From positions 14,178,405 to 14,240,404 of the forward strand of contig NC_049980.1 in the NCBI RefSeq assembly GCF_000003815.2: DNA of 62,000 bases. The letters are read 5' to 3'. Positions 13,701 through 28,700 of the stretch are shown in pieces. The first letter of the stretch is position 1. The number at the start of each line of letters is the position of its first letter. The translations under genes and the position numbers were made by a program. The stretch comes from Branchiostoma floridae. Lineage: Eukaryota > Chordata > Leptocardii > Amphioxiformes > Branchiostomatidae. The notes beneath the pieces are model-generated. The model was not told the origin of the DNA and did no database searches. It saw only the letters and a list, made by a program, of their open reading frames with translations.

Positions 13701-16700
13701 TGGTTTGCTGAGATAGCGGTTTTTGCGTGCCGACTTTCCTTCGGTAATCCAGTCTTTGAGTGCATCACTTTCAAATACATGAAGTGCGTCAAAACCTTGG
13801 GCAAGAAAACCACCCACTGTTGCGTTGGGCAGGAAAAGTAGTAGACAAGTACACACACACACATATACACGTCTACATGTGTACGTGTATCCCTTCCTTT
13901 CATATTTTCAATATGATGTACGATGTAGAAGTTTCATTTACACGGCAATGAGACATGAACATGAGACATCAGAATATGAAAAATTCGTTCTGTATCCAAG
14001 ACCTTTGGTAAGCGACCTGCCATGTGTTGGCTGAACGGTTACAGACTCTAGTGCAAAGAAGGGTTTAATCATTATTACTAATTATCTATTTGGGTCATAT
14101 GCATGTCATATGATTTTGTATTTTCGCATTTTCCACGATCCTAATTTTGTATAGACTCGAATGCTGACATCTGGTATTGAGGTGACCAGCGTGGAAAAGA
14201 TTGCCGAGACGCTCAACTCTATAACCACGCCGAACCTGTACGGGGGTAACCTCAGGCTGGCGTCGGATATCATCCAGGAAATGATCCTCTACAAAGAAAA
14301 GACAGGAAGGGAGATGTCGCGCCGAGAATTAGAGGTTTGCAGGATAATCCATTATATATTTGGTTTGTTAAGTTTGAATTGTTACATTGGAATAATCTTA
14401 TGATGGCGAAACAAAGATTACATGCGCTATCGCATACTAAGTAAAACATTTACTCGATACAAGCTTTCGGTCATCCTGTTTATCCTTCTCAAGTTGGAAT
14501 TCACTCCTCTTAGAAAACAATCCTGCTCGGTGTCCAATTCTAACTTCATCCATACAAAGTAACGGAATGATATGAGCTCACTGAGTTGGGGCATCTTTAT
14601 CACGTTGATATCAATTACAGTCACGGTTGAACTTTATTCCAAGTATAGGGTTACATCATTGTTCAGTGCGGATTAAACCTGATACTTCCCATCCCTCCCC
14701 AGGATGTGCTGTGGTCCGCCAGTAACGTTCTGTCTCTCTACAACAAGGAGGAGTGGATGAATCTTCAGGAGGTTTGGTTTGTGTTTGTTCTTTCTTTGCC
14801 GCTCTTGCAGTTTTGTTCGTAGCGTAACGTGTACTGAAGGTCACATATATACACCACCACGTGTCTAAAGAGGTCGTCAGGGCAACGTTTCCCAGTGGAA
14901 TGCACATTTATGCATATCCAACACCCCACTGACCGCGGTGCGACCGCTGCGCGACCAAAGAATTGTCACTGATCGTCAGCGAATCTTCTTACGTTTTGTT
15001 TGTTTCTTTATGAATCATACTCTCACATAGTGTGTTTTATCCCAATTATCAAGACTAAGGTTCCACAAATATGATTAAGGTCGCTGTGTGGTCTCCAAGC
15101 AATCGCCGTGTGGTGAAAAAAAGGATCTAAATTGTCCGTACCTAGGTGGGGGTGTTACTCTGAATGTTGCTCGATGGATAAATGTTTATGGATGGAATAT
15201 GCACGCACTCTGGTAGATTTATATGGCAATTATTTCTCACAGCTTGTAGTTGCGTTACTGTATTCTGTCAAAATCTGCAAAATTTATCATTTCGTTGTTC
15301 AAAGAGATAACGTTGACTGTGACACAAATTCTAAAGAAGAACGGTGTTTGAAGTTCATTTTACCCTGACGAAAATTGGTGCGCTCGCGGATGTCTCCCGT
15401 ATTATCAAGTCAGTGAGGTATAACCAAAAGATGTGTGCTTAAAACTAAGCCGACCACTTGCTATGTTTGAACGCCACCTATCACATAAATGAGTGCTTCC
15501 AGCAGGTAGCTTGATATCGGTGGAGTACAGTCACAAGCTGATAAACTGACTACGTTCCCTTACATATAGACTAGTAGTAAATCATCTGGCAATTACTTGA
15601 TCTATAACTGAAGTGGGTTTGTGGTGTATTGAAATAAGAATAGAAAGATAGACGATGCATAACCTGATTAAAGGAAATGAAAATCTGATAGATATCGGAA
15701 GACCAGTGCGAGTGCTTACCGAGCCATATAAGGACAAGTAGTCGTTTTTATGATATGGAAAGAGGCGTTTATACTACGGAACACATTGTGCATGTACATG
15801 ACAAGGGATAAGGTCCAAACTAGGGGTGAGTACCGATACAGAAAATTCTGTTCCAGGTACGGTCCAGGTCCAGAAGATCAGGTGCAGGTCCGGACCTGAA
15901 CCTGGAACTGATTGTCTGTGAAAACTTGTGAATGGGGGATCGGATACACAAAACAATGGCCCATTTTGCTTAGAAGGATTCTGTTTAGTTAATTCCACTG
16001 ACATTTTAACAACACTAACTGCGACCAAGTTTGACTGTAGAAACTAATCGGTCCAAGATTCGGTCAACTGATTTTTTTCAGGTCCGGTTTTTCTGGACCG
16101 GTTCAACAAGAAAAAACGGTTTTGTACCGGTACACCATACCCACCCCTAGTCCAAACATCACCAATCAGGACCTGTTTGAAGTTAGCCGGAAGGCTCTGA
16201 ACTGGCTGCAGTATTGGCAACCGCACGACAAGCTACAGTGATGATATTATTTCCCGCAGGGTTGTATATGTTCACTGATACATTGTGATTATCTTTCAAC
16301 ATATCGATACTCCTCAAAGCATGATTTCAAAAAAAGATGAATACAATTAGTTGTCTGTAATGTTTTACATGTTATATAGAGTGTATCTGATTATTAAGTG
16401 TATCATTTTTCATAACGATTGTTCTGGTCACTTAACGTACTTATTAATGGCTGCGTAGACTTGCCATACTCGACTAGGAGTGGCTGTCCATCAATCAATG
16501 GCTGCGTCATCGTAAAAGTATACACAACCCTGTTTAAGGACAACGTACGAAGTTATACATCTCATGGAGATATGTCGATATCTTCACTGGCTAGTCCCAC
16601 TGACAGCTTCCACAGTCCAATAAAGGCAGTGATCATTCTATGTACTTCCTACTGTCACACAAATATCATGTTTTCACTGAAACGTCTCCTTTCGAAGGGA

Positions 16701-19700
16701 AGCAGCGGCAGTTCATGGGTTCTCGGTAATCTGACGCGGTACAGCCGTCTGGTGACGTTTCAGCTTGCCGAGGGACAGCGGCTGTCAACATCAACGGACA
16801 ATCTGGGTACGTATTATACGTTACTGTCACGGGAGGCAGGACATACTAGTACTATCCGTAAAAGTTATATTCACAATAAATAACACACATTGTAAGTCAA
16901 TGTATTCCAAACAAACTGTTTGGTATGAAGGAACGTCCCTGTAGCTCAACTGGTAGTAGTTAATTGAGCTCCTGTGTCCAATTAATAGGGACACCGTTCA
17001 ATCTTCAAAAGAGCATCTCGATTAATCATAATTGCTAATCTCCAAGCAGATCCTATGGTACCATATCATAGTATCAAAATCTGACAGAGGAGTGAAACTG
17101 GCCTAGGACTGTGTTTGGCTATCGTACACCTCTTGGCTGACTACACTCATTGGCCAGTTTGTTACTATCTTATGTCATCGTAGGATCTACTTGGAGATTA
17201 GATAATTGCACCCGTCTTTCGGACGGGACGTAGAAATGGGGATCTGTGTTAACGAGAAGGGCTAGCAACTCCTCCCTGTAATGTTATACCTTGCTACGGA
17301 AACAGCACGGAAACGTTCCGGTGCCTGTGCAACTAGACACTACAAGGGTCCGAAAAAACAAACGAACCAAATAATATTGCTCAGCTGACCAAACACAACT
17401 GACAAGCAGAATACTACATTTACGAACGGACATATAATTTCAAACGTTTCAAACGATATGTTACAAACTAAACGTATGCATAGTGTTGTTTGTTACATAT
17501 ATTACAACAGTGATAAACCAGGCCACGGAGCTTTAGCTTGAAACCTTTTCTTTTTTAAATATCATTCGCAGCCACATGCATACACTCATGGGGCAAAATG
17601 CTAATTTGCTCTTTGAAATGAAATACACGCATGCACCCAGATGACTTTGTGTCGAATGATGTTGAAATGACATGCATTCCCTAGTCTTGCTCAAGGCCAG
17701 AAGCTATCGCATGAAAACAGACAGCATAGCTCTATATCGAGTGACATGAGTGGCGGGCGTTCGAGTTTTACTGACATCCTGGGCGGAAAGAGATTTCAAT
17801 GGAGCTGCAAAGCCTATCAACACAAAAGTATGACGGAAGGACACCTTGCATCTTACTCTTAAGGTCACCGCTATAGCTAATAACGGGTCTGCACAATACA
17901 TTCTACAGACGTCTGCCTTTCATAGCGTTTGGCAGCTATAATGGTAATTTCCACACTTGCCTCGCTATTGAACGTATTTAGACAGTACTGTGAGATGTAA
18001 TGAGCTATTTTACATTGAGCTCAATGTTTGCGCTTTTGGGCACACATTTCATGTTGGCTGAACTAACGGAAAAACACGGAGTTAGCACAAATGTTGCTTT
18101 GAAAAAAAAGTAAGAATCATTACCATAGAAATAAGTTGCTGAATTATTTAGAACTTGAATTGATGCATCACGTACAAGATTGAGATCTGGTGAGACGATA
18201 AGTTACCCTTGGGCCCCCTGCCTGCTTCCGCAGTAAAGTATCAGTGGTAACGTGCATAATTAATGACGTCATGCTTTAACGATGTGGGAGAGATAACGGG
18301 TTTTCACGGATTAAACACGGGAAGCGAAGAGTCACGGCGTCAGTCACGGCGTCCTATACCCGCTGTTTACACCTACCTTCCACCGGGGGCTACCACCGTG
18401 CTGCGACCGCTGAGCGACAAAGCATTTCACAGATTGCTCAACTGATTTCATAGAATCATAGATGAAGAACTTTTATTTACGATTTGTGTGCTTCATCATA
18501 CTGTTATATAATGCATCATATTCCATTTATAAACTGAAGGGTCATACAAACCCAAATCTAGTTGCTGTACGGTCGCTCAGCGATCGCAGTCTGATGGAAA
18601 GGGGGCCTTGGGGGATACCGGGCTGTCTTGTAAAATGTGCCGTTAGCAGAAACATGAAATATTACTATCACGTAACGATTCCAGCAATACTGCTTATCCA
18701 CTATATAACGCCTCATGATTGCAATGTTATTGCTACTGTAGAAAAAAATGGGAAGATGAAAATTGGAAACTACATTTGATGTACCAGAAAAGATGGCCAT
18801 GTAGGACTATACAAAGCAATACCTCTCATGCGAGCGTTAACGCGGCAACATCTGAAAGCTATTAACAGTAGCTCTATGCACATATAGCAGTATCCATGTG
18901 TTAACTTGCACTGACGTATCTGCGACTTGGATGTCATTATTTCCAGCGAAGTGAGAGTACCTGAGAATATACTACTAGCCAGCTAAGTACAGACGTACAT
19001 TAGCCCATACAGGTCCATTACAAAAGCTTTAGCAGGTGTAAAGTGACAGCACACCACAGGTGTTTTATTCAGCTTTCAAGCGATTTCTATCCATCAAAGA
19101 AGAGATCATTTGATATTTCAAAGGTCAGCACAGACGCCTGCATGTCTCATTCTTGTGGGCATCCATTTGTCGCACTTATCTCCGTACGTACATGCACAAC
19201 AAGGTGTGGCATTTTCTCAACACTGACTGAACAATAAGAAGGTTCATGGTTCTCACTGAGCCTGCGCAGCAAAATGCGCCGTAGGAAATACGACAACGGT
19301 GACAGCCCCTGACTTGTCTACAGCTCTTGTCACGACCGAGCGTTATGTCCAGTCTCCGTCGGTTTGCATACACAGTGACTGTCGTGTTTTCATGATGTCT
19401 TAGGCCTTTACCTTTGTTATATCACCAACAATGCATTCATGCTACTATCATGCGCAGTTAGAACCATGAGCCTCTTTATTCTTCCTGTCCGATTCTCGAG
19501 CGATGGATATCATTAACTTTGAATGCAAGTCAATAAGAACGGAAACCTAATTGGCTGCGACGGGACTCCATGTTTGACAGAAAGCCCGAGAGGAAGTAAC
19601 AGGATTCGTGTCCCCTAATTAGGATTTACGTCTCATCTACTGACTATATCGCATTCGTCGTCTCGGTTAAATTGGACCTTTTATCGATGACAACTTCTTT

Positions 19701-22700
19701 TTTGATAGCAAATTCAAGGTTATAAGAATCATTTGGCTGATGCACTTTGGCCGGAGTGATGGATTTGTCTGCATTCCGTAGGCGTGCATTAGTTCATCAT
19801 GCCGACACCATGTCTCAGTTCCACTCCAAGCTAGATAAATTTAAACTTCATAAACAAAATCAATGCGAAGGAAAAAGGGAGGCCTTGCTATGAAGATGGA
19901 TGACCCTTGAAACCCAATTAACTTGCCGTGGCCTCCTGTGGCGCTTCAGATAGAACAGATGAAGCTGACGGGACCTCCAGGATTGCTCGCGGATCCTCAA
20001 TGTCGACCTGGCGGGTTTGGTCTGTAAGCTGTCTTCAATGGGGAGATGTATGGCTGTCTGTGGCATGTAAATACTGCATCGAACTGTTTAGCAACGCAAC
20101 TGTACAGAATGGTTGCTATCAACTGCCTGTTTTAAGTTAAAATACTCCCCTCACTTGATGTCCTTCCAAACGCAGTATGTAACGAAAACAGATGAAAAAT
20201 TTAGCACGGAATAACGCTGGGAAAATAAAAAAACTCCAACAGCTCCATCGCTTCGCTCCGATGGCCGGCGCGGCGCAGATATGAAGGGGTTACGGCTCTT
20301 GCTGCTGCCGCTCATTTTAAACATACGCTCGTAGCATCAGATTAGGTTGGCGCCGACATTCTGCTATCTCCGCCGCGCCAGGTGCCCATTCTCAAAGGCA
20401 CATCTGTATGCAAAGTGCCCGAATTGTTGAGTAGGTGCTTGGGAGCGCAAGGAACTCTCTACAATGGATCATGTTGCCTGCTTCCATTTATCTAGTCCGA
20501 CATGTATCCGCAGAAAGTCATCTTAAGTGCCGGTTTATAACATAGAGCAGAGCCGACATGACTTGCATAAATGTCGACTGTGATTATTTACATTTACAAA
20601 ACATGCCATGTAGACGCACCTTCCTCGGTTCAAGATTGAACGTTAATCTGCACAAGAAATCGATCCGATGTCAAGACCTTCAACTATTTCTAGCCGCACT
20701 TTGACATCTGAATTTATGCATGCATTACTTCCAAGGTCTTAAAGCTCCAGCCTTGTTAATGTAGATGTGGAATTCGCCAAGTAAACATCGTTCCATTCCT
20801 CCCTGCTTACAGCCGTACTTTGAAAGCCTTTCATGCTAATTGCTTCACTGATGGAATAGCAAATAACAGCCCCGACGCAACCACTAATAGGAATTAATTG
20901 AGCAGCGTGGTATTGGGTTCAGCAGCCTGAGTGTTGGCATTTCCCTTGGCCCGTCAAAGTCAGGGCTCAGCAAATTGAGTTCATCCTTGTTCAAGAACGT
21001 GAAAATGAAAGCTCAGGAAAAGGTTACTGATCCAATATTCTGCCATGGTGATTTGCATACTCCCTGTCAATAACAATAAAATAAGGTCCGATATTTGCTT
21101 CTGGAAATGCAACACAGTTATCTAAGTACAAAATGTATTAAAGCAGGATTACGCTAGACTAGGGTACTGGTAATGATGCTTATTTTTCTTCGTCTGAATG
21201 ACGTAAATATTGCCACAATTTGACACAAAGAAGGAGAAATTGAATTGAATATTTTGTTTTCCCAAATAACCAATAACATTTTATTCATAATCAAATCACA
21301 ACGCCAACAGCCTTCAAAATTGTTTTGTCGGTATACTTCAAACACATTACAAGACGTACATGTTAGACTCATTGCCGATGGCGACCTTTCAAAATATCTT
21401 TTCTTGATACCTCACGAATCTTCCGGGACAAAACGATATTACAGATATGTATGTGCGTGTCAGTGCTTTAGCTCAACAGTGAATGCATATGACAGAGCTG
21501 AGCTGGAAAATGTCATTTAAAAATTTTAGCGTTGAAGGCGTTTGCACTGTTATCTCTCTCTTACTGTTTTCGGAGTTGTGTCATATGTTCCTTATTACTT
21601 CTCACTGATCTCTGGCTTTATATCCACAGTCCACAAAACGAACCTTAACTTCAACAGCGCGCTCTTATCACCAACATCGGTTTTAACGTGTAAATCACAG
21701 GAGGCAGACAAGCAGCTAGCGTATTGCACATGAACTTTTTTCACATAGACATGGTATCTATAGACAGATTGAAGTCATCACTTGGAAGACAAGAGATAGT
21801 AGAGAATGCTGCATCTGTTACAAAATTCCTCTGCGAAATGTCATATCAGGACAACTCTGAACAAACCACTATAAAAATATTTCAAAGCTACCTAATATTT
21901 TACCTCAATGTCATGCGTTGGACTTTATCCAAGTCTAGGAACAATTTGTTTTTTATTTGGGTCCGAACGACACACCCGAGAAATACAGACGACACCAGCA
22001 CCTGCATAGCTTATTGTAGCAAGATCGATTTTTGACGACCTCTGTCGCTTGTAGCAGACAGTATTGAAGGATCTTACAAAGTTTATTTCCGAGCGGTAGT
22101 CATTGTTATGTGGTCAATCAGCCGAGCTGGTTATAACTAGAGATCCGGATCCGTGACGCGTTCATTACGAGTTTTCCTCATGTTATGTATCTGCTATCAA
22201 ATATCATTGTAGCTTTGTTTCAGATCTATGTTTTCAGTCAAGGCATAAATATGCTGTGGGTAAAATGGTGCAAATTAATGCTTTATCTTTAATGCATTTT
22301 TTAAGTTATCGTAAAGATGAAGTAAATATATGTTTAAGTAGACGTTACGTAAAGACGTTGTAAAGATCAAGTTGTGGTATTTAGAACTGCTTAAATGTGA
22401 CATAAAGATTACTCAAGTAAATTCAAATGTTTTAGCCCCATCTATGAATTTCTTTAATTATACTTAGATATAGGATTTCGTGAAGTTCGTCAGCAATATT
22501 TTCAATAGCCAAGACGAACTGTAGCAATCTTTAACACAACCAGGATTAAATATGTCTGGCATCTTTCCAATCAATAAGAGGAATTTGAAACCCAAAGGAA
22601 TAGCTACACCATCGGACGATATGTAGACAGAAGGCAGTATCATGAAGCAAAAGTAAATGAGACCACATAAACACTCTGTTCCTGTAATGCTGCGATACTT

Positions 22701-25700
22701 AAGAATACCCAGGGAAGGCGGAAATTGATTTTACGTCCCCCGTACGTGAAATGAATGGCCAGTAGTTGCAGCTGGTAATCAACTGCTAACTGATAAAAAC
22801 CTGCTTCGGGGACAAGTAGGAATCCCTAGTGGCTAACAGAGACGTACATTTCATGTCCTTTTCAGCCATATTGAATATTTGTTTGATAGAATTACCTGTT
22901 TTTTAATGCGCCAGGCCGTCTGTAGAAGATGCGTTTAAGTGTCAGTGAAGTCAAATTTTGCTTTATTATCCACGTAAAAAATGACATTTTCTGAAGCAAT
23001 TTATGTAACCTTTAAAGCAGTTGTGTACCGAGTGTAGGTGGGACAAATGAGCAACGGGTCGTGACGTCACAGAAATGCCTCTCCCATTAGCCAGTATGGC
23101 CAAAAGTTTACGTCACAACCCGATGCTAATATGTCCAACAGAAGAGCACACGTGAGAAAATTGATAGTTATATTACATAGATGTTTTCAGAAAAGACGTG
23201 GATGATGGAGGAACTTTCATTTCACTTGCACTGCACTGTTTCAACCACACACTTTAAATGAGTTGGACAGCGGACTGAAACTGCTCTCGTTTATGTGTCC
23301 CCATATATCTCGTTACAGTGATGGAAGTCGGGAAAGTGGCTGTAAAAGGGTTAGATGTTATAGAGTTTCCAGCGACACCTAAAGCCCGCACCTGGGTTGG
23401 AACGGACCGCATTGAAGTCCCCGGGAAAGCGCTGAGAAATCTATATGAAGGTAATCTAGTAGATTAAAAAACGTACAGGTCTGCATGTACCGTTTGAACT
23501 GTGTCAGACTATTTCATGCATTCTGGATATGACCGTTATATATTTTGTCAGCATGTGACCATGTGAAATGCATGGAATTGCACAGAGCATCTGTTGTCTT
23601 GTAGTCATGTAGTGAAGTATACATTTGTGGACTGGCAAGGTAAATTATCTTATGTTTCTTATATGTAGACAATTCTACTACCATCACCCTCATGTCCTTC
23701 AAAATGTTATTGCACCATGTTCATCTCATGTTTACTGACATTTGAAATGCGCGACATAGTTGCACATACAGGGGCGGCATGTACTTATTATGTAAGACAT
23801 GTGCATATAGATACGTCAATTTGGAGAACAAGCTCATGCAAAACAGAATCAAGACAAATCAAAGTCACTGCCACTTATCTATTGTGTTTGTCTTGAATTT
23901 TAGTGCAAATTGCATGGTTTTGAATATATGTCGGGACAACAGCGTTCGACAAGATGCTCAGCAGATGAATTAAACAGGAACTAAGTTACATCTAGACGTT
24001 AACTTTGGCATTTAAAGCAAAATACATACCTCGACAAATTGATTCCACCAAGATCACAGTTCACATCACAACAAGTTCTGGCTAATTCTTCATAGCAAAA
24101 CGGTACCAATCCAGGATTCAGGAAGGCATTTAGGAATATCATGATCTTGAGTTATAATCTTCCAAAGTCTCGAAACAAATTGGCACCTGTAGTTCTATAA
24201 AAGCCGCTAGAGGCCCAAACTATTTACTACCCACTGCTCTAACATTGATTAATACTTATTAATACATAATACATAATACGAGATATTAAGTCACAAACAA
24301 ACACACACACACACACGGAAAGAAACAAACATATACACGAGCAAACATGCACACATACACATAAATGCAAACACATAAGCATGAGCTTGCCACAGGTAAC
24401 ATATTAGTGCCATCCACGAATCGATATGGTCGATAATGGTTAAGGACAACCTTTGTCCTTTAACTCCGCCTTCTAGGTCCGACCTTGAAACTTGGTACAT
24501 ACAGATCCCTCATCGCATTCACCGCCAAAGTCACCGCAAAACTTCGAAAAAAAAATCGATATTCTTTCCAACAATTGTCACGATTATTTGACCTGTTAGG
24601 GCTGTTCGCAATTCAAAGGTTGCACCCGAAAAGAATACATTCATACTAAATATATGAGCCACTAGCATTTAGCCCTCTCGTCTGATTGCAATGTTTTTAT
24701 GCCATCAATTCCTACACTGCCTAAGGAAACGAGCACGGCAGTATCTAGAGTAATTGCGTGAATGTAGTCCACATTGTAAAGATAATGAATATGTTGTTAT
24801 CACGGAGCGGAGGTGGTAATTTCAGTCAGAGTAATTAGAAAGATCATGAAAAATGCGACATAATATAGGCATTCCAGATTAGCTAAATTGCACTAAATCT
24901 GACTATTTTAATGCTTCATCGTCTTTTTACGGTGATGAATATTCAAAGTTCATCTTATTGACACAGTTGATACAGATGATACCCTCTAAGGAACTGCCTG
25001 CCATGTACCTCTTGTTTCATCTTCTTGTTTATTGAGCAAGCGCCGCCCCTTCCGCATTCCTTCATAAGTTATGCCTCATCAAAAACAGTAGATGGCAGCT
25101 TGTACTTTATTACATGGTTTGTTATCAGTAAACTCAAAGGGGACCATTCATACGCTGACATTTGCGGTCTTTAATTAGTACAAAAAGAGTGACATGTAGT
25201 GCCCTATCCTTTCTCTCCCTGAAGAATGCCTTTGCCCATCTAAAACCTCTGATGATGAGCAGAATCCGGTGGAATTTGTAAAATAAGATAAATTTCCCGT
25301 ACTCAAAGTACTTAATCTTCAATACGACCTTAATCAATAAGATGAGACTCCACGGCATCTGGAGCATTGTTTGGCATTACTTGTTACCCATAGTAATTGT
25401 TTCATTTATCCATAAGGTTATTTGTGAACTGAACGCTCTCAAATCTGCTGTGGGGATCAGAAATTGCTCAAATCTTCAAAGTGTTAATGATGCCTTGGTT
25501 TGTTCTAATGCTGCTCACACTGCGAAGATGAAGGAAGCCCCGTTGTTCACTTAGCAGCATTTTGCATGCCAGAGACAAGTGCGTACAGTGCAAGCGGATG
25601 ATCGATTGATTCTATACAGCTCTCAGTTCATCCTATTACATCAGCTATGTTATTAATTTCTCTGTCCATGGTACTGAAGTTTTGGCAGTCCGCTCCATCG

Positions 25701-28700
25701 GACCTTTCACATTCTTCATAAACTGGCGTCTACTGTAAGCCAATCACGGATATGCTATCATTCGGACAGTTGCACAAAATTGGTCGCCATGTTGCAGACT
25801 TTGTCTCGGCTTAAGGAGAGAAAGATTACAGTCAAAGTAATTGTGTTCCAGCTGCGAAAAATTGGCATTTCAGGACGGAGTCTCTTGAGATCGCCCTTCA
25901 AAGTCCTTTACTTTATTATCGCAATGCAGTTCCTGGATCCCCGAACGATAACCAGATGTTAGCAGATTGCAACCCGCTTTATGAGATATATTGATTCCGT
26001 AATATATTGCTTCGCCGTTCTTGATGAATATGACAAATTAAGCCCCCCGTTCAGCATATGGTGAGTCTTTCAAGAAGATCCTATAGAAGGGAACGAAATA
26101 TTCCCGTCCGCCGCTACAGAAATTCCACAATATTGTCTAGATCTGGTTACCAGGACTGTGTGTCCATCCGATATTATTCGTTTCATTAGAATACACCGGT
26201 TCTGCGTCAGTGTAACATTGGAAATCTATAAAGCTCCGAGGCAGGCCAAGCCGTCTCCTCGCCGCTCAGATGGTACGCCGGGTGTGGCCGGGAAGGTGCG
26301 CTCCAGTTGACGTGTCTAGTCGCGATCATTGTGCATGCGTCTCGCGACTCCTCTCTTCAAGGGAAAATTGATTCTGCCTCTGAGATATATCCGACGCCGT
26401 CTCTCAGTGCAGATGGAATAGCGTAGCAAAGATAATGAGCGTCGTGTATACGGCAATGTGTCTCTCTCCTCTGAATTACAGAGAGCCAGGTGGTCGGAGT
26501 GAGCAGCTTTCTCTACAGGACAATTAAGGACCTACTTCCAGGGAACGACTTTCTCCTCAGGTACTTTCATTACCGCTAGAATTGCACTCCTGTTGATGAA
26601 TATACAGGGCCCTATCTTCATTCCGATGGAAAATGGCCTATGCAGTCTTCGGCTAAGAATGTTGTTATCGTGTGTCAAAATGGTTGCATGTTATTTCGTT
26701 ACGTTTCGGGCATGCGAATTTTGTTTCAGCGTTTCTGCAAAATCATCTAAGTGCTCCTGACTATTGTGTTCGTAGTAAAAGTTGCGCAGGTATTTTTAAA
26801 AGTTAAATCGAATACGTTTGTCCATAGAATGGTCTGTTTGCTACACAATAAAGATGTATTTTAACGCGGCCTCCTAGTCACTCATACATAATTCTGATGG
26901 CAAAGGGGATATGTCACTTTCTACAACGAATTTATTTCAATTTGTGCTAACATTCGTGCTGTTTACCGAACACGAATACGTCATCTGTTAATAACAGTCG
27001 CTGACAGGCTGTTTGTCTTCGAAGATAACGGCAGATCTTTCGCATTCTCAAATCAACGTTTGTTGAAGGCAGCGCACATTATGAATGTATGCACTCAATA
27101 AGCCGGTATGCATCAACCGTATACGGTTGCAACTCGCGGGACTCATTCTCGCCATACTTCATGATCAAGTTAATGAATAATCTATACCCAGCTCACGGCC
27201 TAAATTACTAGAAGCTGTCCATTATGCCTCAGACGCATGGCCTGCGGGGGAGGTTCTTGCTTCTCTATATTCGTAAAACCTCGAGCCGCAGGGAGCAGGT
27301 GCCTTGAACGCTTAAGAAAATGGGAAATGAATTAAACAGCATGTCGAGCCAGATATCTATTACCAATACTGCCCGTCCCTATATCCACTTCCCATTGTTC
27401 AGCGGCGGAGCGGGATCGAAGAGAATGCGATTGTGGACTCGCCACGGCAGAGTCTCTAAATTTACCCCATCTAATCAATTATTTTGTGACCAACTGGTCC
27501 ACTTTGCCATCTGTATGCCTTCGCGATCACCTCTTCCCGCCGTTCTACATTAAGACGCCACCTAAATTGCCTCTTTATGTAGAACATACTGTCCACAGGG
27601 AGAGGCGTATTAGCACATTGCTAACGCCCCCGTGACGCATCTGCGCCTGCCTAAAACCCGCATTGCCTTCCTTCTGACAGTGACTCCAAGATCATCAACA
27701 CCAGAGTTATCTCTCTGTCGCTCTTCCCTCCTCCCCCCGGTCAGCTAGATCCGCCCGTCAGAGTCGAGCTTGCCCACGAAAACGTATGTATCTCACCACA
27801 TTCTTCCTCTTCCTCTTATTCTACTTGTACTCCGTCTCGCGAGGCAAAATTTCTTGTAAACATTCTCGCTGGACATCTTAAAGTACTTGCACGTATTTCG
27901 GTCGGCTTAACTTCATGATTGGTTAAATGGATGTCCATACCTTTCAGGCCTCGTTCGTGGATCCAGAGTGCGTTAGTTGGGATTTTGGTATCCAGCTGCC
28001 GTAAGTGGATTTTGGATTTGATTGATGGGTTACGTTCTCACATCAACATTTATTATTGTTCTTGATACGATTGTGAACCTTGTCTGAATTTCTGAAGGCG
28101 TCATCACGCTTGCTTTCATGAACGCTATCCACACATATGTTTTCTTGTAAAAAACACTTCTCGCCATGGCAATACAGACGATGAACACAATCTCACGTTA
28201 TCTTCGGGAAAGGTGTGAGGGGAAGACAGATGTCTTAACCAGGCTTGTTGTCTGTCGAAATATATGTGCGTTTGCTTTTGTGTGACAGTGATGTGATGAA
28301 ACACACAGAACGATTACCACACACCCGTCGACACATTACAACCTACGGGAAATATAAACAGTGTTGAGAGGAGGGGTAGCTATAGAAAGGACCTGGGTTA
28401 GCCGTGGGCGTGACTTGAATGGCAATACTTGTTTCGCTTGTAACGGAGCTCCCGCGGATCACGCAGGAACAGGACGACCAGAGGAGGCTGGTCTACCGAG
28501 GGATGTGCCGTGCTGCTCTCCAACGACAGTCACACCGTCTGTCAGTGCAAACATCTCACGGACTTCGCTGTGCTCGTCACTCCCTTTGTTCCAAAGGTAT
28601 GCCTCTTTCCCCAACCGTATTTTTCTAAGCTAAATATTCGAACGAATGACTGTGTTACACAAATTGACTGCCACATGTACAGTGTCATGGAAAAAATGAA

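Larger units (their letters stand above)
16807..23318. other. 6.5-kb GAIN intron
   Basis: Holds the split SINE, MITE copy d and a GGTTCATGGTTC MITE. 19500-23300 shows no coding pattern, repeats or RNA gene that I recognise. Flanking phases (1 and 1) agree, so no missing exon is implied. Confidence 0.7.

Noticed and set aside
16158-16240. Coding-looking stretch (DLFEVSRKALNWLQYW) next to the hAT-like element
   Set aside because: It ends in a stop with no fitting donor, has no acceptor in phase with exon 17, and GAIN is already continuous from exon 17 to exon 18.
28361-28633. Two other frames across the GPS exon (90 and 69 residues)
   Set aside because: Only the third frame gives the GPS cysteines and HLT and fits phase 2 from exon 22.
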